From JAAYHC01 sp964483175 (GTDB taxonomy: Bacteria; Bacillota; UBA5301): 51,081 nucleotides of DNA. Every line of letters starts with the position of its first letter. The stretch's first letter is position 1. Both the position numbers and the translations under genes were made by a program. Positions 16,065 to 25,755 of this stretch are shown here, one piece after another. The notes below the pieces were generated by a model that saw only the letters and a list, made by a program, of their open reading frames with translations, was not told where the DNA came from and ran no database searches. The stretch lies in NCBI GenBank assembly GCA_964483175.1, contig CAZAAT010000003.1:1-51081 (forward strand), in the 5' to 3' direction.

Positions 16065-17240
16065 ATGAAATTTAGGTCTCTAACTATTGGCATCCCCAAA
16101 GAGATTATGCTTGGGGAACGTCGGGTGGCAACGATTCCGGAAACAGTCAAAAAGATGACTAGTGAAGGAGCAGTAGTGTTAGTTGAAGCAGGGGCTGGGG
16201 CAGGCGCCTTTTTTTCTGATGAGCAGTATGAAGAGGCCGGTGCCACTATTGTTGCCGATGTAGAGGAAATCTACCAGAAGTCTGATGTAATTCTGAAGGT
16301 CAAAGAGCCGAAGTTTAATGCCACAAAGAATAAACATGAGGTCGAGATGATGAAGGCCGGTCAGTATCTGATTACCTTTCTCCATCCGGCTTCACCAGCA
16401 AACCATGAGATGGTTAAGCAATTAGCAGCTCAAGGGGTAATCGCCATCACTCTTGACGGGATTCCGCGGATTTCCCGCGCCCAGTCGATGGATGCCTTAA
16501 CCTCGATGAGCACTGTTGCGGGGTATAAGGGCGTGCTGATGGCCGTGGATGCCCTGCCTAAGTTCGCCTGTATGATGGCTACCGCAGTCGGGATGATTCC
16601 GCCGGCCAAAGTGTTGGTGGTTGGTACCGGGGTGGCCGGTTTACAAGCGGTGGCCACGGCCAAAAGGCTTGGGGCAGTCGTTAATGCCCTCGATATCCGG
16701 CCTGACGCCTGTGAGCAGGCTAAGAGTTTGGGCGCTAAGCAAGTCGATTTTGCAGTTCCGGCAGAGATTGCAATGGGTGAGGGTGGATATGCCAATAAAC
16801 TGCCGGAAGAATGGCTTGTCAAAGAGAGAGAAGCCTTGCGCCCGTATGTGGCAGATGCTGATATTATCATTCTAACTGCCTTGATTCCGGGCAAGGTTGC
16901 CCCGGTTTTGGTTACTCCGGATATGGTCAACGAGATGCGTCCGGGTTCGGTAATTGTTGATATTGCCATTGACCAAGGGGGAAACTGTGCTCTAACCAAA
17001 GCAGGCGAGGTCATCAATCATCAGGGTATTACCATTAACGGTATTCAGAATATCCCGGGAATGGTTCCAACCAGTTCAACCAATATGTTTGCCAAAAACG
17101 TCTATAATCTCGTTTCCTATCTGGTCCAGGACGGAGCGGTTTCGCTTGATCGCAGCGATGAGATCATTGCGAAATCACTTGTGACAATCGATGGCCAAAT
17201 TGTCCATGCTGGAACGCTAGAAGCGTTAGGATTAGCATAA
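16065..17240 (+). CDS. pntAA: NAD(P) transhydrogenase subunit alpha, part 1
   Basis: 391 residues; ATG preceded by GGGAGGAAGCGAGTAGA. It belongs to the alanine dehydrogenase/PntA family: IGIPKEIMLGERRVATIPE at the N-terminus and the NAD(H)-binding VVGTGVAGLQAVATAKRLGA near residues 185-205. The sequence RPDACEQAKSLGAKQVDF and the downstream partners make it transhydrogenase rather than alanine dehydrogenase. This is the cytosolic NAD(H)-binding domain I of a proton-translocating enzyme exchanging hydride between NADH and NADP. First gene of a three-gene operon. Confidence 0.93.
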   Translation: MKFRSLTIGIPKEIMLGERRVATIPETVKKMTSEGAVVLVEAGAGAGAFFSDEQYEEAGATIVADVEEIYQKSDVILKVKEPKFNATKNKHEVEMMKAGQYLITFLHPASPANHEMVKQLAAQGVIAITLDGIPRISRAQSMDALTSMSTVAGYKGVLMAVDALPKFACMMATAVGMIPPAKVLVVGTGVAGLQAVATAKRLGAVVNALDIRPDACEQAKSLGAKQVDFAVPAEIAMGEGGYANKLPEEWLVKEREALRPYVADADIIILTALIPGKVAPVLVTPDMVNEMRPGSVIVDIAIDQGGNCALTKAGEVINHQGITINGIQNIPGMVPTSSTNMFAKNVYNLVSYLVQDGAVSLDRSDEIIAKSLVTIDGQIVHAGTLEALGLA

Positions 17241-17255
17241 AGGAGTGTCAGGCTA

Positions 17256-17549
17256 ATGACTCCAGTAATCTTAATAGTTGTTTTTATCGTTGCTTTGATT
17301 GTAGGCTATCGAGCGATTAGTAATGTGCCGAGTTTACTGCATACCCCGCTGATGTCGGGGATGAATGCGCTATCGGGCGTTGTGGTCTTGGGAGCGTTGG
17401 TCGCCTTTGCTCTGGCCATGACTACCGGGGAGGAGATATTTGCAATTGTGGCGATTATACTGGCCATGGTCAACTTGGTAGGCGGATTTGTCGTAACAGA
17501 TCGGATGCTGCGCATGTTTAAATCAAAAGAAGGGGACCGAGCAGAATGA
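17256..17549 (+). CDS. pntAB: NAD(P) transhydrogenase subunit alpha, part 2 (membrane)
   Basis: 97 residues with about three membrane helices. The segment TPLMSGMNALSGVVVLGAL is the typical PntAB signature of the membrane domain. It starts 15 bases after pntAA and overlaps pntB by four bases (ATGA), so translation is probably coupled. Three-gene (split alpha) transhydrogenases are typical of Rhodospirillum and many Bacillota. Confidence 0.93.
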   Translation: MTPVILIVVFIVALIVGYRAISNVPSLLHTPLMSGMNALSGVVVLGALVAFALAMTTGEEIFAIVAIILAMVNLVGGFVVTDRMLRMFKSKEGDRAE

Positions 17550-18925
17550 ATTCCATAGTATACAATATTTTGTCCGTAGTCTTTATCATCGGAGTTGTGC
17601 GGGGAATTCAGCTGATGAGCAGCCCAAAAACGGCTCGCCAGGGCAATCTGCTAGGGGCATTTGCCATGGCTGGAGCGATGATAGTTACGCTGATCCAGGC
17701 TGAGATACTCAATAGTGTAGTCATCTATGCTACGATTATCCTGGGCGGGGCGGTCGGGTATTGGCTCGCTCTCAAGGTTAAAATGACTGAAATGCCGCAG
17801 ATGGTCGCTCTCCTCAATGCGCTCGGGGGTGGGGCCTCGGCCTTGGTTTCGGTGTTGGTCTTGATGGGTTCTGCCGACGTCACTTTATTTAACGGGTTCA
17901 ATAGTAACCTCGGTTTGGCTGTTGGTGCAGTGACTTTTAGTGGCAGCATTGTGGCAGCCGGTAAGCTGGCGGCCATGCTTCCCCAACGCCAGGTGCATCT
18001 GAATCATCATAACCTGATCAGCATTTTACTTTTTGGTCTTACTTGCGTCTTGATACTGATCAATACGGTAGCTGTGAGCGCCTTGTTGACCTGGACGCTT
18101 GGCTTGGCTACTTTATTGCTCGGCGTAATTATTACTATCCGAGTCGGTGGCGCGGATATGCCGATTACAATTTCGCTCTTGAACTCGCTTTCTGGCGTGG
18201 CCGGAGCGATTGCCGGTTTTGCGACCAACAACGTGCTGCTGGTTGCGGTCGGCGCAATTATCGGTGCTTCGGGACTAATATTGACCCAGATTATGTGTCG
18301 GGCGATGAACCGGCAGTTATCCAAGATAATCTTTGCTTCAGCACCAGTGGGGACTTCGGTCGCAGTTACTGAAGCTGCTCCAGTCTCCACACCGGAAGTT
18401 GAGACTGAACCCCCGCTAGAACGTAGTGTACGAGTGCTCAAAGAGGCACAGAAGGTTGTGATTGTACCAGGATATGGGATGGCCCTGGCTCAAGCTCAAC
18501 ATAGAGTAAAAGAACTCGTTGATCGGCTTGAGCAAGCTGGCAAAGAAGTAAAGATTGCCATTCATCCGGTGGCTGGGCGCATGCCGGGGCATATGAACGT
18601 ACTATTGGCCGAGGCTGACTTGGATTATGAAAAGTTTATTGAGATCGATGAGATTAATCCGGAGTTTCCAGAGGTGGATGCGGTTGTAGTAGTCGGAGCC
18701 AATGACGTGGTCAACCCGGCGGCGAACACCGCGGAGGGAACGCCGATTTACGGTATGCCGGTGCTCAATGTAGCGGTGGCCAAGCAGATTATCATCTGTA
18801 ACTTTGATACCAAGCCGGGATACGCAGGGGTGGATAATCCTTTATACAAGATGGATCGGTCTATTCTACTGCTAGGTGATGCGGCCGAAAGTATCAGTAG
18901 CCTTAATGAGCAACTAAGCGCATAA
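17546..18925 (+). CDS. pntB: NAD(P) transhydrogenase subunit beta
   Basis: 459 residues. The N-terminal two thirds form about nine membrane helices; the C-terminal NADP(H)-binding domain shows GYGMALAQAQHRVKEL, HPVAGRMPGHMNVLLAEA and GANDVVNPAA, all canonical. Together with pntAA and pntAB this yields the complete enzyme, using the proton gradient to make NADPH. A terminator hairpin follows within 25 bases. Confidence 0.94.
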   Translation: MNSIVYNILSVVFIIGVVRGIQLMSSPKTARQGNLLGAFAMAGAMIVTLIQAEILNSVVIYATIILGGAVGYWLALKVKMTEMPQMVALLNALGGGASALVSVLVLMGSADVTLFNGFNSNLGLAVGAVTFSGSIVAAGKLAAMLPQRQVHLNHHNLISILLFGLTCVLILINTVAVSALLTWTLGLATLLLGVIITIRVGGADMPITISLLNSLSGVAGAIAGFATNNVLLVAVGAIIGASGLILTQIMCRAMNRQLSKIIFASAPVGTSVAVTEAAPVSTPEVETEPPLERSVRVLKEAQKVVIVPGYGMALAQAQHRVKELVDRLEQAGKEVKIAIHPVAGRMPGHMNVLLAEADLDYEKFIEIDEINPEFPEVDAVVVVGANDVVNPAANTAEGTPIYGMPVLNVAVAKQIIICNFDTKPGYAGVDNPLYKMDRSILLLGDAAESISSLNEQLSA

Positions 18926-18934
18926 AGAATTAAT

Positions 18935-19345
18935 TTATCTTGTCCGTTTTGGGGGCTGAGTTATGCTCAGCTCCCTTTCTTTTCTGTTCAGCGATAAACC
19001 CATCTGAGCTAAACCAATGCCAAAAAATAAGAGATGTAAAAAGTGAATGGTTTGTAACATTAGGCATTGTACAGTGATCCAAACTACTAAGGCTATTCCG
19101 ATCAAGAAGCTGATCTGTTTGCTATAATGTGACCTGCGCAAGTGGAGTAGAGCTGCGATCATATTGCCCAAACCGATTACGCCGAACAGGATAAGCCCGG
19201 GTATCAGAAAACTGGAAAATGGAGAGTACTGTAAGACTTTACTCGGCACACCTAATGGTTGTAGAGGATCCAGGATAGCAGCTAAACCGCCGCTTATAGC
19301 TCCGATTCCGACAAAGATGTGCATACCTACCAGGATTTTGAACAT
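18935..19345 (-). CDS. small four-helix membrane protein, unknown
   Basis: 136 residues from the ATG at 19345, eight bases after AAAGGTGG; an upstream in-frame start at 19372 lacks a site. Four hydrophobic segments are visible, the first with HIFVGIGAISGGLAAIL. It resembles small uncharacterised integral membrane proteins; no catalytic or binding motif is apparent. It converges on pntB, and its last codons overlap that operon's terminator. Confidence 0.7.
   Translation of the reverse strand: MFKILVGMHIFVGIGAISGGLAAILDPLQPLGVPSKVLQYSPFSSFLIPGLILFGVIGLGNMIAALLHLRRSHYSKQISFLIGIALVVWITVQCLMLQTIHFLHLLFFGIGLAQMGLSLNRKERELSITQPPKRTR
18951..18983 (+). terminator. terminator of the pnt operon
   Basis: GGGGGCTGAG and CTCAGCTCCC form a 10-bp stem with one G-U pair and a TTATG loop, followed by TTTCTTTTCT. 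It overlaps the 3' coding end of the converging membrane-protein gene. Confidence 0.8.
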
Positions 19346-19809
19346 ACAAAAACCACCTTTCAGGCAAAACACCTAGTCTATGTTAACATCTGCTGGTTAT
19401 TGCCTCAACGGCCAGAGTGAGTTTAATCGCGCCAAAAAGGACGAAAAATCAAGAAAATAGGCCTCTCGATTGAATTATCACTAAATTCCATTAGTTCCCA
19501 CAATAAGCAAAGACTTACATTTAAAAGGCGAAATCAACCTATATTCGGTTGTTGTGCGGGCCGCGCCAAATTGGGAAACTGGCTTAATGGATGGACTGCC
19601 CTCAGTCATTCTCAAAATTATCCGGAATAGAATTAAAATTGCGAAAAAAGTTACTCTCCCCCCTATAGGGAGGGAGGAAATTGGTAATAATAGGTGTAGT
19701 ATTTGTGATTAGTTACACAAATGGTGCTAAAGGTAATCCCGGTTAAAGGAGGTGTAGATTTGAGTTAAGCCCTTTGGAACCGAAAAAAACCCAGAAAGAA
19801 GATGAGAGG
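19346..19809. other. 464-base intergenic region before the decahaem gene
   Basis: No convincing gene. It contains an imperfect palindrome centred on CCCTATAGGG (19661-19670) and, closer to the cytochrome, a strong ribosome binding site AAAGGAGGTG (19745-19754). The latter is followed by TTG AGT TAA at 19760-19768, a start-then-stop arrangement not in frame with the cytochrome gene. No clear -35/-10 pair was found. Confidence 0.5.
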
Positions 19810-21645
19810 ATGTCGAAAAGAAGTAAGGTCGTCGTCTGTCTAATTGGAATTCTGTTGGTTGCTAGTCTGATGGCTTTGGCCAAACCCGCTCCCGTACGAG
19901 TTTACAGCATCAATGAGGATATTCAGAATTCTCCGCTCGGTGCGCGGCACTGAAATATTTTCCGTTTTTGTTATTTTAACCCGGAGGATCCTGAACAGAC
20001 CCATTGCATGGCCTGTCACTCTGCTGTCAAAATCGTCGATGAGCCAGATGCAACTATCCAAGATTTTGTCAGGGCCGGCGACAAGTACTGCATCGGCGAG
20101 TATGACGACCCGGTTACCGGCGAGACGATTTTTGAATTCGCCACCGCTACTGAGACCGGTAAGTACGTCGACAACGATTTCGAGGGGATCACCTGTCGGG
20201 TCTGCCATGTGCTGGATAAGACCGGGATTGCTCTACGCCGGCCGGATAATACCTGTACCCTCTGTCATGGCCGGGTCTTTAACTGGACGAGAGGTTCGGG
20301 TAAACACGTTGAGCAGGCTTTCTATGAAGGCCAAGGTGATGGCTATTGGGATCCTTCGGTCCACTTTACTTTGGGTATGAAGTGTGAAGACTGTCATACT
20401 ATGAACTCGGTAAAGCATGACTACGAAGTGGCTGACCCTGCCGACATGATTAAAGATGCTCGCTGTCTCAATTGTCACTATTCAGCAGCTGAGTTGGCTG
20501 AGATGATCGAAACAACTCAAAGCAGGGTAGTAGTTGCTCTCGATGCGGTTGGCAGACGAGTTGCCGCCGCGGAAAAATTGATAGCTGGCGGCAAGGTCGC
20601 GGAGGCTGATCAAAAGCTAGTCTCTGCTGCCAAAGCAAGAGCTACCTTTATTATCAATGATTTCAGCGAGGGTGCGCATAACCCGCAGTTTGCTGCTAAG
20701 CTAATCAATGAAGCAAATGCAATGCTCGATAGGTTCGAAAGGAAAATAACTCCGACCCCCGCTTTTGATCTGAGTGATTTGTCCGTTTATTCTCAGGCTC
20801 AGGTTTCCCGCTTGGGTAACCGTCACTGGGATATGCTGGAGAGGACTATCTTTAATCCGGAAGATCCTGACCAAGACGGTTGTATCAAATGCCACTCCGC
20901 TGTGGCCATCGTTGACGACCCGAATGCTAAAGTAGCCGATTTTCTCCCGAAAGGTACGGAATACTGCATCGGCGAGTTGGATGATGTTCCAGAGGGGCAA
21001 AGCCCATTCATCATGAGTGTAACCACCCGCGATGGCAAATACCTCAATAACAGGGTTGAAGGTATCACCTGCCGCGTCTGCCACGTCTTGGGCAATGATG
21101 GCCATATCACTCTGCGGCGTAATGACGAGATGACCTGTGGACTCTGCCACGGTCGGACCTTTAATTGGAATAGTGGTTCTGGTAAGCACGTCGAATTAGC
21201 TTTTACCAAGGGGCAAGGGTCTGCCGACCACAGCATCAAAGACCTGCCGAGTTACCATTATCAGATGGGCTTTGCGTGCCAGGATTGTCACTTTATGGAT
21301 GATACCAAACACGATTACGAAGCCGCAACAGCAGAACAGATTGCAGCCAATCCGGCTTGCAGCCCCTGTCACGATGCCAAAGCTATCGGTGCTCTGATCG
21401 AGTCCGTTCAGAAGGAAACCACTGCGGCAATTGCCAAACTGCAGCCGAGATTGGAGAAAGCCAAAGCATATATTGACCAGAACCCGGCTAATGCCGAGGC
21501 TAAGCAACTCTATACCCAGGCCAAGGCCGGTGTAACCTTTATTGAAAATGATTTCAGCCATGGTATCCACAATCCGCAGTTTGCCGCATACCTGTTAAAT
21601 CGCAGTGATGATTTGTTGAATCAGTTTGAGCAGAAATTTAAATAG
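19810..21645 (+). pseudogene. ten-haem c-type cytochrome with one in-frame TGA
   Basis: Read through, this is a 611-codon frame starting ATG at 19810 with a signal peptide (KRSKVVVCLIGILLVASL...ALA). One TGA at 19951-19953 interrupts it, and no other stop follows until 21645. The protein consists of two tandem five-haem modules. CxxCH motifs in order are CMACH, CRVCH, CTLCH, CEDCH, CLNCH, then CIKCH, CRVCH, CGLCH, CQDCH, CSPCH. Aligning the modules puts TGA where module 2 has Trp (ARH-stop versus NRHW), so a TGG to TGA change is the simplest reading. Each module ends with NDFS...HNPQFAA, recalling multihaem nitrite reductase-type C-termini. It would be an exported electron-transfer protein. 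Without readthrough the 5' part is a 47-residue peptide, and translation from the ATG at 20008 would lack a signal and one haem-binding cysteine. Confidence 0.8.
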
Positions 21646-21666
21646 CGGCTTGAGTTAAAGGATGAA

Positions 21667-21696
21667 AATGGGGCGGCGTATCAGAGCCGCCCCATT
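21667..21696. terminator. shared terminator between converging genes
   Basis: AATGGGGCGGC and GCCGCCCCATT form a perfect 11-bp stem around an 8-base loop between the cytochrome gene and the helicase gene. It suits both directions. Confidence 0.75.
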
Positions 21697-21706
21697 AAGT
21701 TAAGGG

Positions 21707-23089
21707 CTATTTTCGACGTTTCTTGTATCCACCATGTTTACGGTGAAATGAAGGGTTTGGTCGTCTACTACCCCTGGGTGGCCTGGGTGACTCATCGGTT
21801 AAGGTCACCGGGGTTAAATCAGGTTCTTTGGTTAAGAGCTTTAAGGCGGCAGCAACTAAGGTAATAGAATCGGTCTCCTCTAGCAGTCCTTCGGCAAGCT
21901 CCTTATATTGTCCGCCTACACCATCGCTAGCTACCTTCATGAGGCGTTCAATGGCGATTTTTTGCTGTTCCTTGATTACTTCGGTTACCGTAGGCATCGG
22001 CTGGCGAATAATGCGCCTTTTGGTTGCCCGTTCGATCATGCGTAGATGGTTAATCTCGCGGGGAGTAACGAGGGTGGTTGCAACTCCGGTCTGCCCAGCA
22101 CGACCGGTACGCCCAATGCGGTGGACGTAACTCTCAGGGTCTTGGGGCAAGTCAAAATTGTAAACGTGGGTTACCCCAGAGATGTCTAAGCCTCGAGCCG
22201 CGACATCGGTAGCAACCAAGATCTCGGTAATACCGTCTTTGAAGTGACGCATCACACTATCCCGTTTGGCCTGGGTGAGGTCGCCGTGAATGCCTTCTGC
22301 GGAATATCCCCGTTTATTTAGACCTTCTGCAAGCTCATCAACCCGTCGCTTAGTACGGCCGAAAACGATTGCAAGCTCTGGCGAATGTACATCGAGTAAG
22401 CGGCAAAAGACATCGAATTTATGCTGCTCTTGGACTTCGATGTAATACTGGTGCATATTGGGGACTGTGACTTCTTTAGGGGTCACATTAACATGTTCGG
22501 GATTATTCATAAAACGCTGAGCCAGTTCCTGAATGGGCTTGGGCATCGTCGCCGAAAAGAGCATGGTTTGGCGTTCGGCCGGCACTTCCTCCAAGATTGT
22601 CTTAATATCGTCGATAAAACCCATGTCCAGCATCTCATCAGCTTCATCCAGCACCACCATGGAAACTTGACCTAACCGAAGTGTCCGCCGGCGGATATGA
22701 TCCATGAGCCGTCCGGGTGTGCCGACGATTATTTGGGGCCGGTTTTTCAAGGCCCGGATTTGGCGGTTGATATCCTGCCCGCCGTAAATCGGGAGGGCAG
22801 AAACTCTCTTATACTGGCCAATTTTGTTTAGCTCTTCGGCAACTTGAATAGCTAGTTCGCGGGTTGGCGCAATGATCAAGGCACCTTGCGGATTAACCAC
22901 CCTTTCAATAAGCGGGATGCCAAAAGCAGCTGTTTTCCCAGTACCTGTTTGGGCTCGGCCGATTACATCACGTCCAGCCATGGCCAATGGGATGGCCTTT
23001 TCTTGGATCGGGGTTGGCTCCTCAAACCCCATACCAGCTATTGCCTGTAGTAAAGGCTTACTTAAGCCTAATTCTTCAAAAGTGGGCAT
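21707..23089 (-). CDS. cshA: DEAD-box RNA helicase
   Basis: 460 residues. All helicase motifs are present: Q motif (FEEPTPIQEKAIPLAM), AQTGTGKTAAF, PTRELA, GTPGRL, DEAD, SAT, and HRIGRTGRAG. A short basic tail (RPPRGSRRPN...KKRRK) follows the two RecA domains. The arrangement matches CshA of Bacillota, which unwinds RNA during ribosome assembly and mRNA decay. It is probably monocistronic. The tail is shorter than in many CshA/DeaD proteins. Confidence 0.92.
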   Translation of the reverse strand: MPTFEELGLSKPLLQAIAGMGFEEPTPIQEKAIPLAMAGRDVIGRAQTGTGKTAAFGIPLIERVVNPQGALIIAPTRELAIQVAEELNKIGQYKRVSALPIYGGQDINRQIRALKNRPQIIVGTPGRLMDHIRRRTLRLGQVSMVVLDEADEMLDMGFIDDIKTILEEVPAERQTMLFSATMPKPIQELAQRFMNNPEHVNVTPKEVTVPNMHQYYIEVQEQHKFDVFCRLLDVHSPELAIVFGRTKRRVDELAEGLNKRGYSAEGIHGDLTQAKRDSVMRHFKDGITEILVATDVAARGLDISGVTHVYNFDLPQDPESYVHRIGRTGRAGQTGVATTLVTPREINHLRMIERATKRRIIRQPMPTVTEVIKEQQKIAIERLMKVASDGVGGQYKELAEGLLEETDSITLVAAALKLLTKEPDLTPVTLTDESPRPPRGSRRPNPSFHRKHGGYKKRRK

Positions 23090-23134
23090 ATCAGAACTCC
23101 TTTTTATGATTATCTTTCCAAGTATAACACAAGT

Positions 23135-24367
23135 TTATCGTTGAGATGAAAAAAGAATTGTTTCGATGGCAGGATCGCGCCCGGTCTCAAAGTCAGTTAG
23201 GGTTAAGATTGCTTCGAGATCAGGGATGAGTGAATCGGTGTCAACGGCTGAGTTCTTAAAGAATTTAGTAGAGTAGCTAACGCGGATGCCGGAGTTTGGC
23301 AAGGTAAAACTCTTTACCTCACCGTAATGGTTTGGCTTGCCTCCGGTTGGTTCGCCGACGAGGATCGCGTGGGTTTTGTCCTTGAACGACAGGGCGTTTA
23401 AAATGGCTGAGGAGAAGGTGCGTCGACCAATGATGATATAGATTTTCCCGGGTTGGTTTAATTCTTTATTTTTGGCAACCTCTTTGATAAACGGATCTAA
23501 CAGTCGGGAGTTGCCACCGCCGTTGTTGCGCAAGTCCACGATTAACTTTTCGACAGGGTTCTGGTCGATAAAGGTAAGAACCTCGTCGGTAAATTGGCGT
23601 ACCGGATAATCCTCGATATCGCGGCAGGAACTATAGTTCATATACAAGGTCTGATCTTCAGTGAGATACTCCCACCAATAGATCCGGTCTGGATGTTTGA
23701 GATACAATGGTCGGTAAACAACCTTACTTACCAGGTTAAACCCTGAGCTAAGCTTGACCGGCTCGACCTGGATGGTCAATTCGCGCTCGTTACTGTCCGC
23801 AAAAGTGAATTGAGCCGCGGACGGATGCTCAACAATTGAGAGTCCGGTGAGAATTGAGGGAAAACTGAGGTATTGGGGAAGGACGGTCTTTAGCTGAGCT
23901 TGATTTTCATGAGGGATGACTGAACTGAGCTCCGCTATTACCTCTTTGATATCCATATTACCAACTTTGGTTAGGCGACAATGTAAAGCTTGAGCATACT
24001 GTGGGTCAGCTTGGAGCAGATAAATCCCATCCTCAAAGAGATAAAAGGAAAGTGGAAATACCTCTGATATCGGCAAGTTTAAACTAGTGTGACTATCACC
24101 GATTGCTGCGATTAGCTGAGCCAGCCTAGTTAGTATCTGATCGTTGGATAATGAGGGCAAGTCATCTTTCAATGCCGAGGCCATCTGGGTAAATTGGGCT
24201 TTATCTATGTTGAAAAACAGGTTTTTATGGACTTTAGGTAAGCGGGTGACGAGATAGTCCACATCCTCAGACCACAGCGAGGCGTTCAGGCTTGATGTGG
24301 CCGCAGTCGCGGCAGAGAGAAGTAAGAGCCCCAATAATACTATGGTTAAAATAGATGTGCGCTGCAT
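23135..24367 (-). CDS. S41-family peptidase-like exported protein
   Basis: 410 residues with a signal peptide (ILTIVLLGLLLLSAATAA). The C-terminal half carries the S41 (tail-specific protease) fold: VDLRNNGGGNSRLLDPF, then the nucleophile region GRRTFSSAILNALSF and GEPTGGKPNHYGE with the likely catalytic lysine. No PDZ domain is obvious. The N-terminal half (DVDYLVTRLPKVHKNLFF, GDSHTSLN) matches the tri-helix region of this family. It follows the radical SAM gene by 30 bases and may share its transcript. Confidence 0.82.
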   Translation of the reverse strand: MQRTSILTIVLLGLLLLSAATAATSSLNASLWSEDVDYLVTRLPKVHKNLFFNIDKAQFTQMASALKDDLPSLSNDQILTRLAQLIAAIGDSHTSLNLPISEVFPLSFYLFEDGIYLLQADPQYAQALHCRLTKVGNMDIKEVIAELSSVIPHENQAQLKTVLPQYLSFPSILTGLSIVEHPSAAQFTFADSNERELTIQVEPVKLSSGFNLVSKVVYRPLYLKHPDRIYWWEYLTEDQTLYMNYSSCRDIEDYPVRQFTDEVLTFIDQNPVEKLIVDLRNNGGGNSRLLDPFIKEVAKNKELNQPGKIYIIIGRRTFSSAILNALSFKDKTHAILVGEPTGGKPNHYGEVKSFTLPNSGIRVSYSTKFFKNSAVDTDSLIPDLEAILTLTDFETGRDPAIETILFSSQR

Positions 24368-24397
24368 GGTCGATCCCCTCCCTTAATAATCCGATAC

Positions 24398-25684
24398 TTA
24401 AGAGGTTGCTTTCTTAAGGCCTAGATCGCGCACGATTTCGCCGACAAGTTGATCGATTTGTTCGGCGGTGAGGTACTTGGTTTCCAGGATATTATGTTTG
24501 GCATCATATTCTTCCCAACTTTTGGCTAGAATTTTCAGACCAAGTTGGTCGGCGTTCTGATAAAAATAGGTCCCGGGATATGGTGAGGTAAAGGAGAGCA
24601 AAACCTTGCTCCCGGCCTCAGCAACTTGACGGATAAACTCTTTGGTCTCGCGAATAGTCTCCACAGTATCCTCTGGAAATGGAATCATAAATGAGCTGGC
24701 GATGTCGATGCCGACCTGTGTAGCGGCCTTGACGGCGGTAAGTACCTGCTCTTTCTTGATGCCTTTGACGGAGTCCAAGATCTTTTGGCAGCCAGACTCT
24801 ACGCCATATTGGATCGCCCGGCAACCGGTCTCGGCCATTCTCTGCAACAACTCCGGGGTTACCATGTCCACCCGGGTAGCACATCCCCATTCAAGAGGGT
24901 ACGGCAAGTTGGTCAGCTCATCCATGATCTCGTTAACCCATTTTTTATCGATGGTGAAGATGTCATCGGAAAAAAAGATATATTCGGCTCCGTGGTGTTC
25001 CATCAGAAAGCGAATCTCTTGCATAATATTTTGGGGGCTGCGGGCCCGCCGTTTGCCGCTCCAGATAAACGAGGCCGAGCAGAAGGGGCATTTAAAGGGA
25101 CAGCCGCCGCGTGCCGCCAGCACGTTAAAGCGGTCTTGATAGAACTCCATGGGGAAAAGTTCGCGCACTGGGATCGGCAGCTGATCAGGATCTAAGAGTG
25201 GCCTCCGTTCATTAATATGGATGGTGCCGGAGGCATCCTTATAGCCTAGCCCTTTGATCTCGGCAAATTCGCTAGTACCGGCCTGTACCATTTCGGCCAA
25301 CTCAAGCATGGTCGCCTCACCCTCACCGACAACAATAAAGTCGACTGTGGGTTCTGCCAGGACTTCCTGGGGCAAAATCGAGGGATGGGGGCCGCCCAAG
25401 ACAATCTTGACATCTGGGTTAATGTCTTTAATAATTTCAGCAATCTTCAGGGCATTGGGGTAGGTCTCGGTATGGGCGGAAATGCCGACGATGTGTGGTT
25501 TATCCCGTTCTACCAGGCGGGTAACTCTTTGAACATGCAGGCCGCTCACATTGTAGTCAACAGCGCTGACTCGGTGTCCGGCCTCAAGCAGAACTGCGGC
25601 GATATAAGCCAAACCAAGGGGGGGAGCCAATCTGGAGTGGGGGCTAGGATGAGCGACTGGTGCGTTGATTAGTGAAATATTCAT
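24398..25684 (-). CDS. B12-binding radical SAM protein
   Basis: 428 residues from the second ATG (25684), behind GAGGAG. An N-terminal cobalamin-binding domain (PPLGLAYIAAVLLEAGH, then GGPHPSILPQEVL) precedes a radical SAM core whose cluster motif is C-x3-C-x2-C in CPFKCPFC. Proteins of this build carry out methylations or ring rearrangements of unreactive carbons, or act in lipid, bacteriochlorin or hopanoid chemistry; the substrate cannot be told. It lies 71 bases downstream of the last AOR-set gene on the same strand, with a small hairpin (GCCGGAG...CTCCGGC, 25715-25748) between, so membership in the AOR operon is possible but unproven. Confidence 0.85.
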   Translation of the reverse strand: MNISLINAPVAHPSPHSRLAPPLGLAYIAAVLLEAGHRVSAVDYNVSGLHVQRVTRLVERDKPHIVGISAHTETYPNALKIAEIIKDINPDVKIVLGGPHPSILPQEVLAEPTVDFIVVGEGEATMLELAEMVQAGTSEFAEIKGLGYKDASGTIHINERRPLLDPDQLPIPVRELFPMEFYQDRFNVLAARGGCPFKCPFCSASFIWSGKRRARSPQNIMQEIRFLMEHHGAEYIFFSDDIFTIDKKWVNEIMDELTNLPYPLEWGCATRVDMVTPELLQRMAETGCRAIQYGVESGCQKILDSVKGIKKEQVLTAVKAATQVGIDIASSFMIPFPEDTVETIRETKEFIRQVAEAGSKVLLSFTSPYPGTYFYQNADQLGLKILAKSWEEYDAKHNILETKYLTAEQIDQLVGEIVRDLGLKKATS

Positions 25685-25755
25685 ATGCATTGCTCCTCGA
25701 AACTCTATATTGGTGCCGGAGACACCGTTGGGATGGAGTGCCTCCGGCTTGTATC

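Noticed and set aside
19951..19990. Selenocysteine insertion at the cytochrome TGA
   Set aside because: The aligned module has Trp, and I could not find a clear stem-loop at the usual distance after TGA.
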